A stretch of 64,000 nt of DNA from positions 2,881,541-2,945,540 of the forward strand of contig BFEA01000022.1 of assembly GCA_003427395.1 (NCBI GenBank), read 5' to 3'. The stretch is from Chara braunii. Lineage: Eukaryota > Streptophyta > Charophyceae > Charales > Characeae. Below are positions 43,012-53,776 of the stretch, piece after piece (position 1 is the first letter of the stretch; every line of letters starts with the position of its first letter). Made by a program: the position numbers and the translations under genes. The notes under the pieces are model-generated. The model was not told the DNA's origin and did not search any database. It saw only the letters and a program-made list of their open reading frames with translations.

Positions 43012-43883
43012 GACCTCTCATTCAGAGGACCCGCTCAATCAAGTAGCCAACTTGCTTGCTGTATTGATTACTCACTAGTAAATCAAGTAGGACCGTCAAA
43101 TCTTTGAATTTTTTTTCTCGCAACAAATATCTAAAAATTTATGATAATCGCATTTCGTTTTACCTGAAAATTTCTGATATTAGTATTTCGTTTTCACGCA
43201 ACAAATATCTGATAATTTTCGATAATTGCATTTCGTTTTATCTGAAAATTTCTGAAAGTAGCATTTCGTTTCTCTGATATTCGCATACATAGCCAAAAAT
43301 TTCAGATGTTAGTATTTCGTTTTCTAGGCATATTAGGAAAACGATAGAAGTGGTCATATTCTCGGAAATCGGATTTATTTTGTTCTGAAAATCGAATCTC
43401 CATTCTATCTCGCAATTTTTTTTTGAAAATTGAAATCTTGCAAAGCCTATCATCATTTCGTTTTAGGCATATTAAGAGGTTGTCATATGCTCGGAAACTG
43501 GATTTAGTTCTTTTCTGAAAATCGCATCCCTACTCTATTTCGCAAAAAAAAAATTCAAGATTGCATTTTGTGAAAGTCGAAACTTTGCGGAACCTAGCCT
43601 AGATTTCGCTCATACATGCCTCACTCATAGCAGATCGATATATATATATATAAAAAAAAAAAAGGTGATCTTCTTCTTTTATTTTTTTATTTTATTCTGT
43701 TGATTAGGACAGGGAGGAAAGTATAGCTGGGTTGGTCACCCACCCGCGTTTTCCCTCCCACCCACCCCTTTTGCGTGCATTCCGGTTTGGTACAGTGCCA
43801 CGTCAGCAACAGTGCCACGTTAGCAGTACCACGCCAGCAGTGCCACGTCAGCAACAGTGCCACGTCAGCAGTGCCCCGCCACC
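43012..43883 (+). other. Element D leader with AT-rich repeats and CCACGTCAGC array
   Basis: 43100-43560 is made of imperfect units containing TCTGAAAATTTCTGA and GCATTTCGTTTT. 43795-43876 is a short array of about six GTGCCACGTCAGCA-like units ending just before the gag ATG. There is no ORF. Confidence 0.7.
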
Positions 43884-45271
43884 ATGACGGGCTCAGCTTT
43901 GGGCATGCCAGGCCAACTGGCCAATGAGTCCATTGTCGAGTACCGACAGCGTTTCGAAGCTCAGCTCGCACTAATCGAGGCTGAAGAACAGCGTCAGGCG
44001 GCAGCCGAGGCTGCCCGCCTACAAGCTGAAGCGACGACAACAGTTGAAAAGCAGCGGCTTCAAGCCAAAGCCGAAGTAGATACCCAGGCACGCCGCAAGG
44101 AGGCCCAGGATCTGTTACAGCGGCATGAAGCCACAAGCATCGAGCAGCTCAAGTTTTGGCCCTTTAAACCTTCCGAGGAGCACGACGACGCGACACCGGA
44201 GGAGCAACATCGAGTTGACCACGTAGTCGCAATGCTCGGCGACATCAGCACCTTCGCTGCACCAGCAACCATCAGCAAGCAGCTGGACACCTTGAAGACC
44301 GAGGTTCACCAACTGCACCAGCTGCCCAACAAGGATGGCAACAGTCCGCAGCACTACAAGATGCCGACATTCCAAATCGAGAAGTTCGATGACTATACGC
44401 ATCAAGACCCGGTCCTCTGGTGGGAGGGCTTTGCGACGCAAATTCGGATTCTGTTCGTCCCCAACTACTCGTACATCGGGGCGTTGTTCCTCAACTCAAA
44501 GGGCGGATGCCAAATCTGGCTGAGCCACCTGGCAACCGTCCACGGCGTCGACGTCGCAGATCTGAAAGATAAGATCTCTCGGCAAGAGTTAACAAGGCTA
44601 TGGAAGAAGCGGTTCATCGTGGACGACGCGCCAGCACTCGCCATCAACCGCCTCTTCGCTATGACGCAAGGCAACACAGCAACACAGCAACACGCGACTG
44701 GCTCACGGAATGGCAAAAGATCGCGGCAACGCCGGATCTCGAATTGCCATTTTCGCATCTGCGCCGGGAGTTCTACAACCGGTCGTGCGCCGCCTTGAGC
44801 CTTGCACTTGGTGATCGCGAGCAATACGTGACCTTCGCCGAAATCATCGAAAAGGCAAGGGAGATCATCAAGACCAACAGACCAACTGCACACGAGAAAT
44901 CAGCATGGCAGCCAACCTATGTGGAGAAAGGAAAATCTGGTCCGCGTCCGCAGCATGTCGCTGCAGTCCAGCCGGACAACATTGTGGAAGACCCGGCAGC
45001 CACCCAAGCATCACGTGAGGGAGATCAGGTGGCTGCTGTCCAGCCGCGAAGCAACAACAAGTCCCGAGGAAACGGGAAGGCGAAAACCGCATCGCCGGCC
45101 GGAAACGGACAGCCAACACCATGGGTCAAGTTTCACTTGACCGAGGCCGAATACAAGTACCATGGCCGATACGGCTGTTGCTATTGGTGCAATAGCACCA
45201 AGCACAAGGCCTCCCTCTGCCAGGATCAAGGCAAGGAGGATGTTCGGCCTCGCATCAACTCGGGAAAATGA
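43884..45271 (+). pseudogene. Element D gag
   Basis: I choose ATG 43884 (context CCACCATGA) over the upstream in-frame GTG. An Ala/Glu/Gln-rich coiled coil (residues about 15-90) leads into a capsid domain (QIEKFDDYTHQDPVLWWEGF, LTRLWKKRFIVDD). A frameshift in the AACACAGC slippage region near 44680 moves the rest to the frame of 44600-45271 (RDWLTEWQKIAATPDLEL, LRREFYNRSC), which ends with a CCHC-like knuckle CCYWCNSTKHKASLC. Only that one lesion separates the two parts. Confidence 0.88.
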
Positions 45272-45975
45272 GTTGCGCGGGAGGTGAGGCGACTCCACCT
45301 CCCACTCCGCCAGATTCGGCCGCCTTGCTAGCGACCTCCTACACATCTGGGGAGGATGCGAATGTCGTAAGTTCTCGGTATGCTTACAAGGACTATGCTG
45401 TCCACTTGGTCCCACCGTTGGACCAACCACTCCACGTGCAACAATCCACCGCATGCACGGTTTCACCACCATTGGCAACCGATTCGGCAGCTTCGCCGCC
45501 ATCTATCGCCGGGGATTCGACGTCATGGTCAAGACTTGAAGAGCTCGACCCATTGACGTTCGCGGACTTCCAATGGATGCCCGTTCCCCCGACCGGTCGA
45601 TTGCCGAAACCGCATTGCAACGTGCTCATGGCACAATTGCGGGATTACTTGCACATTGTAGTACCAACTCCGTTGACGGACGTCGGAGTAGAGGTTGTTG
45701 ACCTCTACGACTACATTGCGAAGATTGACCGCGAGTTCAAGACACAACGGTACGACGACATCGACGCACCATTGTTATATGTACGCATTGAGATCGGAGA
45801 GGCGACCTGCAGCGCTTTGATCGATTGCGGAGTAACTCGCAACTACATGAGCCAGGACTTTATGGTACGCGTTGGCCTTGGGCCACGCGTCTGGAGAAAG
45901 TCACAGCCCACGCAAGTCACGTTGGCCGACGGTCACACGCACAAGTCAATCGACCGGTGCATTGACAACCGACGA
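45268..45975 (+). pseudogene. Element D protease, joined to a deletion
   Basis: The ORF overlaps the gag stop by 4 bases (ATGA). A Pro/Ser/Thr-rich linker of about 150 residues precedes the retropepsin core SALIDCGVTRNYMSQDFM with Asp-Cys-Gly, followed by VTLADGHTHKSIDRC. At about 45975 protease codons join RNase H codons in another frame, deleting the flap end and the entire reverse transcriptase. Confidence 0.82.
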
Positions 45976-45984
45976 TTCCGGCTT

Positions 45985-47596
45985 ATGGCATTGGGGCAGT
46001 CTTGGAACAACATGACAACGACGAATGGCACCGTGTGGAGTATTTCAGCCACAAAGTGCCTCCCATCAATTCACTTGATGATGCAAGGAAGAAGGAGCTG
46101 CTCGCGTTCGTGATGGCTCTCAAGCGATGGCGGCACTTCCTCCTTGGGCGTCGTAGGTTCACATGGGTCACGGACAACAACCCATTGACCTACTACAAGA
46201 CGCAGGATACGGTGAGCAGCACGATCGGACGATGGATGTACTTCATCGACCAATTTGACTTCACACCGAAACATCTTCCCGGCCTCTCCAATCACGCAGC
46301 AGATGCAATCTCGCGAAGACCCGATCTTTGCGCTATGACACATCATGCCTTCGTATTCGATGAGGAGCTCCAGCGACACTTCATCCGGGGCTATGAGCCT
46401 GATCCGGATTTCGCCACGTTGTATGTGCAACTATCTTCGGATCACCCGCCGGCCAGCCACTATCGCATTGCCGACGGGTACTTGCTCCTCCACTCGAGAG
46501 GCAAGGACTTATTGTGTATCCCCCGTCTTCGGACTCGCCTTCTTGGTGAGTACCATGACTCGCGCCTCGCCGTCCATTTTGGAGTCAATCGCACTATTGC
46601 ATGACTTCGGCAACGATTCCGATGGCCTGACCTCATTACCGATGTCACTCGGTATTGCGACTCTTGCGAAGTTTGCCGACGCAGCAAGCCCCACAACCGC
46701 AATCCCTACGGCGAGTTGCGCCTGATGCCTATCTCACAGGAACCCGGCCTCTCCATTGCCATGGATGTCACCGGACCATTTCCCCGCGATCGCCTCGGAC
46801 ACGACGACATCCTAACAGTCGTGGACCGTTTGAGTAAGTACGCGCGTTTTCTCCCTTGCAAGTACTACTCCACGGCTCCCGAGCTGACACGCCTCTTGCT
46901 CACCGGCTGGATTTGCGGCCACGGTGTACCAGAAGACATAATCAGCGACTGCGACACTCGCTTCATATCGGCATTTTGGACTGCTCTCATGCAGGAGTCC
47001 GACACGAAGATGAAACCAAGTTCGGCTCGGCATCCACAAACGGACGGGCAAATGGAGCGGGCACATCAAAACGCTCAAATGATGCTTCGTACGCTCATCC
47101 GTCCGGATCAGAAAGATTGGGTTGATCGCCTCCCCGACATGGAGTTCGCCTACAACACTTCGGTGCACCCGGCTATTGGCATGACTCCATTCGAGTTGCA
47201 CCACGGTGGACGGAAAGGCTGTATCTTCGCCGATCTGCTCCTCCCACGACCAGCCCACATTGACGCCGCTTGCTCTCCCGCTTCCGTCCGGAAGTACAGG
47301 GAATTGTTGGCTCAAGCCCGCGCGAACATGCAAAAGTCCCAAGTCCGCATGCAGCAGCAAGCAACAGGCGTTGCGTGCCATGTCCTATCCGCGTTGGTGA
47401 TCTGGTTTGGGTCTCCGCGGAAGAGTTTGCACTTGAACAGGATGTTTCACGCAAACTGCTTCCCAAATGGTTTGGACCATGGCCCGTAACATCAGCCGTG
47501 GGCGATGAGCCCAATGGCCCTTCATTTGTGATCAACATCCCCCCGCATCTGACGATCCATCTACGCCTCGAAGCTGGCGACATACACACCAGCTAA
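45985..47596 (+). pseudogene. Element D RNase H, integrase and C-terminal domain
   Basis: RNase H begins at YGIGAVLEQHDND (about 45985), with YFSHKVPPINSLDDARKKEL and F-T-W-V-T-D-N-N-P-L. The integrase zinc region and core follow (GEYHDSRLAVHFG, C-E-V-C, SIAMDVTGPF, IISDCDTRF, QTDGQMERAH). One TGA at about 46603, where the E copy has Leu/Arg codons nearby, interrupts the frame. A frameshift near 47380 moves the tail (GDLVWVSAEEFAL, LLPKWFGPW) to the frame ending at 47596. Catalytic residues of the integrase are all visible. Confidence 0.88.
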
Positions 47597-47929
47597 GAGC
47601 AACGACTTCCCGGGCCGACGATCGCAGAACCCTCCTTCTATGGATGGTCATCAGGAAGTTGACCGCGTCATCACCGATCGCAAGTAAGGCAGCAAGCCTC
47701 AATAGTACAAGGTTACATTCAAATCATGCGATCGCGACGACACTCGGTGGATTTCAGAAGCCTCGATAGTACAAGGTCATCACCGCACCGCTGATCTACG
47801 CTCATTACGAAAAGCAAAGGTTAGCTCAGGGAACTTCACAACCTGCCCCTCCCATCCGGACTGTGGTCCCTCCCTCAGACAGACAGTTTGGCCCTCGCAG
47901 GTAAGCTTGGTCTTTCAAGGAGGGGGGGG
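47597..47929 (+). other. Element D 3' pol remnant and polypurine tract
   Basis: Decayed chromodomain-like codons (comparable to E's QEVDRVITHRKYGN) continue without an ORF, with a repeated CCTCGATAGTACAAGGT-like segment. AGGAGGGGGGGG at 47919-47929 directly before the LTR is the plus-strand primer. Confidence 0.7.
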
Positions 47930-49097
47930 TGTGGCATACTAGCCACACAGGCCTGCAGGGCCCGTTCCGCATTCTCAGCCTAAAAGCCTAGAAATAAGGG
48001 CTTAAAGGCCCCGTGTCGTTTCAGCCTGAAAACTGAAAACGAGGGCTTGCAGGCCCTATTTCGTTTTCAGCCTATAACAGGGCCGTTCAGGCCCTGAGTC
48101 TTTTCAGCCTGAAACTGAGGGCCACTTTCGGGCCCTCATAAGATCGTCCTGCCCTAGAACTCGGGCAACAAACCAGGGTTTTGGGAACAGGCTATTTTTG
48201 GTCTGTTCCCCACGCCAGCCTCAGCAGGAGCTGCAACGCCAGCCCCTGGCCTGCCCTGGCAATGGCAAGAGCAGCCTCCTGGACTGCCTCGCCCTGCAGC
48301 TGCAGGCAGTCAGGAGGCAGGCCGAGTAGTACATAGGGAGTTCCCATGCACTTCACGGGGAGGTAGTTGGACAGAAGGCCGGAGGCAGTCTTCAGGAAAC
48401 GGCAGCAGCACTCTGGAGGAGCGCTGCAGGAGTAGCTTAGCGCTAGCAGTAGTCTTCAGCGCTGGGCGCTAGTAGCTGCAGGAGTAGTCTTCAGCGCAGG
48501 GCGCTAAGTAGTGGTAGTGGTAGTAGTGTTGGAGAGAGATGGCTGGCGGAGGCCAGCGAGACTTACCTGTGGCGCCATAGCTCCAGCTCCATCTTCGAGG
48601 TGCCTGCATCAAGGCGCCAACTTCACATGTTAGTACCGGACAGAGAGAGAGAGAGTTCTTCTTCTTCCTCTTCTAAGTCCACGATCTCTTCTTCACCCTC
48701 TTCCTATCCGACTTCTCAGTATCTGCGGACTACGAGAGAGAGAGAGTTGTGACTTGAGACTTGACGACATTGGATCCAGACTCGACATTGGGATTCAGAC
48801 ATTGGACGAGGATTATTTGGGACCTGTATCACAGACTTGGTGTTGACGACATTCCCATCATTCCATCTTCTTCGTCTAACCCCCCTCCTCTTCGTCTGCA
48901 TATGGCGGGGACTGGCGCATTCTTCCTGTGTGAGCGCCAGGCCCCTTCACACCATGGAACGATGATGATGTATGTTGGGGAAGCATCGCAATATTGATTG
49001 TCCGGATCATTGGTATCTAAGTCTTCCGCTACGCTATCTTGTACTTTGTATGAGAGGTTGGTTCTTGTTCTGGTCTGCACCTTTACAGTATGCAACA
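47930..49097 (+). repeat. Element D 3' LTR
   Basis: Begins TGTGGCATACT after the purine tract and ends GCAACA before the CTTCG duplication. Without the N-flanked repeat it matches the 5' LTR in length. Confidence 0.92.
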
Positions 49098-49102
49098 CTT
49101 CG

Positions 49103-49723
49103 GCTCCGGCAGCCACAACTTCCAGGACCGTAATTGCTTGCTTTAGAAGGTCCCGACAGATGCAAATCATTCATTAGCTGGTTCCATAGAGCCAGTAACT
49201 CTTCTTTCTTTGTCTCTGCCTATTTCCTAGTCTTGGGATCGGAAGATCCTTCACCCGCTAAGAATGTCATCGGAAAAAGAACCAAGAGTAGTTTCCACAC
49301 ACTAAACATCTTGGAAATCAGGTTTGAGAAAATCTTGTGTTTCCCCAAGGCCACGTCCGCATCTGCAGTAGACCCTGTTGCGCGTCAGCAGCATAAAAAG
49401 TGCCACGTCAGCAATCAAGCAACAAGGTCTTCAGATGCGGCGCAACATATGCCATGTCAGCAGGGGATCGCAATGCCACGTCACTATCGCAATCCAGGCT
49501 GGCGTGCGGTACCTCTTGGTCGCTGTCCCTACTGCCACGTCATCAGCCTCGTTGGGATCTTCTTCTCGCCGGTGAAGTTTGTGCCACGTCAGCACCCCCG
49601 GCGTATCTCTTGTCACGTCATCACCTATTCAACACACGTGTGCACCACACTTACCTGCGCGCCACCTGGCGCGTGCACACGTGTACAATCGTCGTCATCA
49701 GGAGAACTGCTCTGATACCAAAT
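49103..49723 (-). other. Element C gag 5' end, leader and primer site
   Basis: On the minus strand the primer site TGGTATCAGAGC (49709-49720) lies three bases inside the 5' LTR. The leader holds at least six CCACGTCA-containing units (49398-49625). The first gag codons (QAITVLEVVAAGAE) end at the element D insertion. Confidence 0.8.
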
Positions 49724-50777
49724 TGCAATGAACCCAGATCATGAAGACAGTCGTCAACGATGCAAGCCCAGATGAATGTCAACCAGCTGATGATTACCAA
49801 TAGTCAAAATCGTGTCCAGACAGAATGAGACGAGATAATCATACACAGACAAAGGAGAGAGGAGGGAGATTAGACAAAGGAGAGGAAATAAATACAAGGC
49901 CCACTCGTGCTTCGGGCTCCCTCCTCAATCACCACCTCAATTATCAATAGTCTGAACGAGTATCTGAAGTAACCTCAATGTGCCACGTGGCACGTCTAAT
50001 CAGTCCCTCATCAGCGCTGGAGCAATGTCGACATGAAGACAACCAGGTACGTATCCACAATCTGTCCACAGTCCCGATCTCCTCCTGAATGACGATAATC
50101 AGAACAGCAATACAAGTCACGTAGCTTAGCTTCGTCAGCGTACAGAAGAACACGTGGCAGCAGCCATGTCAGCCAATGATACATGTGGCAGCAGCCACAT
50201 CAGCGACAGCGCATGGCAGCTGCCACGTCGGCATGCCAAGAAGACAGGTGCAAGCTAGTCACCATGCCGGACCAGCAGCGCCTCGCTGAATCACAATGCC
50301 AGCGTCGCAGCGTCGAGCCAGCGTTGAGCCAGCGTCACAGCGTCAAGCCAGCGTTGAAGTGAACGTGTGAAGTCAGCATCAACGCAAGACAGAATGAATG
50401 TCAAAGCCAAGGAGGTCAACGCTTAGGGTTGACTCGGGGTCTGGACCCCGGATGCTGCAACCGGTAGCCGTCCAGATCTTGATGCAACGAAGGCCCAGAT
50501 TGGCCTGAACTGAATTCCCTTCGGCCTGGATGCTTGTCTGGGTACCTCGCACAACAAGTGAGTGTATCCAACCAAGGGCCTGGGCGCGGTACCTTTGACT
50601 CTACAGTTGACTTTGACCCTTGACTTTCCTGGGTGCAGTGTTTGGTCACACAGCCAAACTCGACAGACTCAGGCCTGGGCGTGTCCTGGTCACACAGCCC
50701 AGCGCAGACCAACTTTGGTCTGCGTTGCCTGGGGCTGAGTTCTGGGCCCCAGACTACTTCTGAACAGGGTTGCTGCA
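49724..50777 (-). repeat. Element C 5' LTR
   Basis: It starts on the minus strand with TGCAGCAACCCTGTTCAG (high end) and ends TTCATTGCA next to the primer site. The CCAG target duplication follows at 50778-50781. Confidence 0.9.
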
Positions 50778-50781
50778 CCAG

Positions 50782-51289
50782 TCTTGACTCTTAAGCAACT
50801 GCAATCTAAGCACCGACTATCCTCGAGTGCCCTGAGTGTGCCTTGTTCTGTCTAATTGCCATTGGAGGTAGACAATCAGCCGACCCACCAGTGTTCAGTC
50901 CTCGACTGAACCGCACATCTGCTTCCATCCATTCGCTCCCATGCACACCTCGTCCTTTGTTTCCAAAGCAGTCAGGTCTAGCAACAGCACGCAATCGACA
51001 CGTCAGTCAATCAACTAGTCAATCACGAAGGTAGACCGTCCAGCGTTTAGTCAGAGCCAGAAGACTCTGACTTCCCCGGGAACCCCCGCACTGTGTGGCT
51101 TGGCGCCAGGATAAGCCGGCTTCCCTGGGAGACCCCAGGGACAGGTTGCCGGAGTTCGGTCTTGAGCAGGGGACCAAAGGCTCCACGCGCCACAGGCTGG
51201 GCCAGTCTGTCATCACCTTTAAGTCCACAATCTACATTGTGCTCTCCTTGATGTCGTCCTTGTCAATGGTTCCAGTAATGCGCCGCTCC
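50782..51289. other. Noncoding right of element C
   Basis: This was contiguous with the sequence left of 34992 before element C inserted. No gene or element boundary recognised. Confidence 0.4.
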
Positions 51290-52135
51290 CGTTGTCATCC
51301 ACAACTGAGGCCATGTCCATGTTCCGACCGTGCCGCTCCCGGCACAGGCGGGCTCTGCTCTTCACGGGGAGACAGGCGAAAGGGGTGTTGAGTAGCTGGA
51401 TGACGGGGGGTTGTGGGGGGTGTGGGGGATATGGGGGGGGGCGGGAAGGGTTGTGGTGACTGGGGTTGGGGGGAACTGCGGGGCCATGTGAAAAACGGAT
51501 GCCTCCCTGTTATTGTCGCGATTCTGCCAGCTCGAAGAGTGTGCAAGAAGAAGTTGCCCGAGGTCAGTTTCCTTGCTGGGGTCATCCCTGATTTTTCAAT
51601 TTGTCTGGGTCCGGTCGGCAAGCTCCAAGTCTTGTTGGAAGGCGGTTCATGTTAGGGAGGTTTGATGGTGGGTCTGGGTTATCGTGTGTTGGCATTGCCT
51701 CGGCCAAATGAACCACAGTGCATGCAGCCACAGGCGTTGAAACAGTTTGAGCTCCCAGTTTGAGAGGTCGACTGGGACTCTCAGGCCGGTCAGTCTGGAG
51801 ACGGTCTCAGAGGGAGCAGCCTTGCCGGGGACCGACCCCCAGAATGTTGACACCTCCGCCCAAAAGGTTGTTGCAGTGTGGCAGAAAAGCAGGCAGTGGC
51901 TCATATCCTCTGTCCATCCCGCTGCGCACAGGGCATAGAGCTCGCTGTTGTGTGGTGCCTGCTGCAGCGTCGACTCAACCATTCGTTGATCGGCAGCGCC
52001 AGATAGAGTATCAGCCACTGGACAGAGCGGGGACGCGGGTTCCGAATGACAGCCGTAATCTGCCAGAGGGCTGAGGATGAAGCAGGGGGGTGTCTGTAGA
52101 CGATTCTGCCAACAAAGGTTCAAGGCAGTTGTCAC
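51290..52135 (-). pseudogene. LINE 3' fragment, ORF2 C-terminus
   Basis: The minus ORF 52135-51647 reads LSGAADQRMVESTLQQAPHN, then C-A-L-C-A-A-G-W-T-E-D-M-S-H-C-L-L-F-C, the C-x2-C...H...C zinc motif ending plant LINE ORF2 proteins, then a W/F/L-rich tail. Nothing upstream of it looks like reverse transcriptase, so the copy is 5'-truncated near 52140, as LINEs often are. It is diverged from the LINE at 26540-33960. The 3' end near 51290 is a guess; no A tail is obvious. Confidence 0.75.
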
Positions 52136-52276
52136 GTTGTGCTCTCCTCTCAGCGGCCGGTAGCTGAGTATTGTGTTCTGTTCAAAGTGCGCTGCGCGGG
52201 GTCCTTGTGTGATGTTCCAACTTCTTTGGTTTTTATTTTTCTGGCGTTTTGTTTCTTTTGCTCTGTGGAAATGCAG

Positions 52277-52366
52277 ATGGAAGTGGTCAGAGCATGGGTT
52301 GCAGGCAAACTTCGTGATGAAAACGAGGTTCAGAACTTGAAGAGCAGCTGCTCGGAGTTCTATTCA
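52277..52366 (+). CDS. P-type Ca2+-ATPase exon following the phosphorylation exon
   Basis: The exon begins after GAAATGCAG (acceptor AG 52275-52276) with a pyrimidine-rich run before it and ends at GTAAGT (52367). Its 30 codons read MEVVRAWVAGKLRDENEVQN followed by LKSSCSEFYS. In IIB Ca2+-ATPases the DKTGTLT motif is followed within a few residues by M-T-V-V and then a V/A-G-G/K stretch; M-E-V-V-R-A-W-V-A-G-K fits that slot and joins in phase to the exon at 1538-1621. This part begins the cytoplasmic nucleotide-binding domain. I found no later exon up to 64000, so the next intron also exceeds 11 kb. Confidence 0.8.
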
Positions 52367-52848
52367 GTAAGTGCTCATTCAAAGTGCAAACAAAAGTTGG
52401 CAAGCAGGGTGATGCCTTGTTGTCTTATAAATTATCTCCGGTGCATTCATGTTGCAGATTCCTTGACGGACAACGGGAGCAGAGGACAACCCTATTGTGC
52501 TTGTATTATGTCCGGGAAACAAAGCTTTAGCTGTCATCAGATGTACACATACATAAAGCACGTGTGCGCTCACAGAAGCATAACTTGTGTGCAACATTCA
52601 CTTGAACACAGAGGAATGCAGAAGATATATGTGCAGGAACTGACGTTCTGAATACCTTTTTCCAGCCTCCTCGAGGTGTTCGTCTACCACAACCATTATG
52701 ATAACACGGAATGACTAGGGCATACTAAGAACACACCTTCTCAAATGCATCTGGCCACAGTTATGGCCAGCGGCTACTCACGTTGCAAAGGGGGAAGAGG
52801 CGTATACTTGGCTAGGAAACAAAGCAGCAAGGGCATACTCATGAGAGC

Positions 52849-52917
<69 letters not shown>

Positions 52918-52927
52918 NNNNNNNNNN

Positions 52928-53009
<82 letters not shown>

Positions 53010-53056
53010 ATGACAGTCAGTACGGTACTCATGTACGGCAACCCGACATGTCATGT

Positions 53057-53088
<32 letters not shown>

Positions 53089-53101
53089 CACACACACACA
53101 C
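52367..53101. repeat. Intron start, then CT and CA microsatellites
   Basis: 52367-52850 shows nothing recognisable. 52852-52994 is a CT microsatellite containing a 10-N gap (52918-52927), followed by short CA runs and two copies of a GACAGTCAGTAC segment shared with the RING-like coding region. Peptides over the microsatellites are artefacts. Confidence 0.8.
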
Positions 53102-53746
53102 GATGACAGTCAGTACTGTAGTCATGTACGGCACCCCGACATGTCATGTCCAATTTGTAGACAGGGGCTGGAATGGCAATGCCTCTATAATTGTGGTCGA
53201 CGTGCCTCTGTGTTCCTAGCATGTACGAGCTACATAGCCTGTGACATCTGTCTGCGCCGTGCCATTCGATGCAGTAACTGTGACTGCGAAAATTGGATGC
53301 GGTGCTTCCATAGCCCACACCCGCTCCATAGAGAAGGAATACATACTGAGGAAGCCCAAGAAAGATGCTCCATACCGTTTTGTGATGACCCGCCAGAGAT
53401 TCAACTAGCATGTGGTTCACATGCCTTTTGCCGTGAGGATTATGAAGGTATAGTCCATGCGAGTTTTTGCTTCCGTATGTACGATGACAGTCAGTACTGT
53501 ACTCATATACGACACCCCGACATGTCATGTCCAATTTGTAGATAGGGGCTGGAACGGCAACGCGTCTATAATTGTGGTCAACGTGCCTCTGTGTTCCTAG
53601 CATGTACGAGCCACATAGCCTGTGACATCTGTCTGCGCCGTGCCATTCGATGCAGCAACTGTGACTGCGAAAATTGGATGCGGTGCTTCCATAGCCCACA
53701 CCCGAACCAGTCCTGTCCGGTCTGTAGGGGTGGCCACTCGCCATAG
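53102..53746 (+). pseudogene. Tandem RING-like Cys-rich coding region, copy 1
   Basis: One frame is open from 53102 to TAG 53744-53746 except for an internal TAG at 53543-53545. It contains a duplicated module. Half A: C-S-I-P-F-C, then LACGSHAFC (C-x2-H-x2-C), then M-S-C-P-I-C. Half B: C-L-Y-N-C, then LACTSYIACDIC, C-S-N-C-D-C and finally S-C-P-V-C-R-G-G-H-S-P. The spacing resembles two RING fingers (E3 ubiquitin ligases, zinc binding). Half B at 53139-53330 and 53528-53703 are about 95% identical in DNA, so this is a recent internal duplication. The upstream end is a CA microsatellite and no start codon is convincing. Function not established. Confidence 0.6.
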
Positions 53747-53772
53747 TTTTTTTTTTTTTTTTTTTTTTTTTT
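53747..53772 (+). repeat. Poly(T) tract
   Basis: An uninterrupted T run starts immediately after the RING-like stop codon and ends 4 bases before the element G LTR. Its length may be unreliable. Confidence 0.9.
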
Positions 53773-53776
53773 GAAG

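Larger units (their letters stand above)
41757..49097 (+). mobile_element. Element D, Ty3/gypsy, with reverse transcriptase deleted
   Basis: LTRs 41757-42996 and 47930-49097 begin TGTGGCATACT and end GCAACA. A perfect 5-bp target duplication CTTCG (41752-41756 and 49098-49102) defines the ends. Inside are a primer site, gag with zinc knuckle, protease, RNase H, integrase and tail, but the reverse transcriptase between protease and RNase H is absent (junction near 45975). Element E at the right of the window is a close relative that keeps it. Confidence 0.93.
34996..50777 (-). mobile_element. Element C, Ty3/gypsy chromovirus-like, host of MITE and element D
   Basis: Two LTRs (34996-36026 and 49724-50777) bound a minus-strand element with gag, protease, reverse transcriptase, RNase H, integrase and chromodomain-like tail. 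CCAG flanks both ends (34992-34995 and 50778-50781). The primer site lies at 49709-49720 on the minus strand. A 452-bp TTAA-type MITE sits in the RNase H start and gypsy element D sits in the gag N-terminal region. Without those two the element would be about 8 kb, a normal length. Confidence 0.9.
1622..52276 (+). other. Inferred 50.7 kb intron of the Ca2+-ATPase gene
   Basis: It runs from the GT donor after the DKTGTLT exon to the AG acceptor before the exon encoding MEVVRAWVAGK. Both flanking exons are phase 0 and join to give the family order DKTGTLT, two or three residues, M-x-V-V. Nearly all of the intron is nested transposable elements. The join is inferred; a transcript would prove it. 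Confidence 0.75.

Noticed and set aside
52745-53101. N-terminal Leu/Ser and Thr/His repeats as part of the RING-like protein
   Set aside because: They come from CT and CA microsatellites including an N gap; no start codon or conserved residue supports translation.
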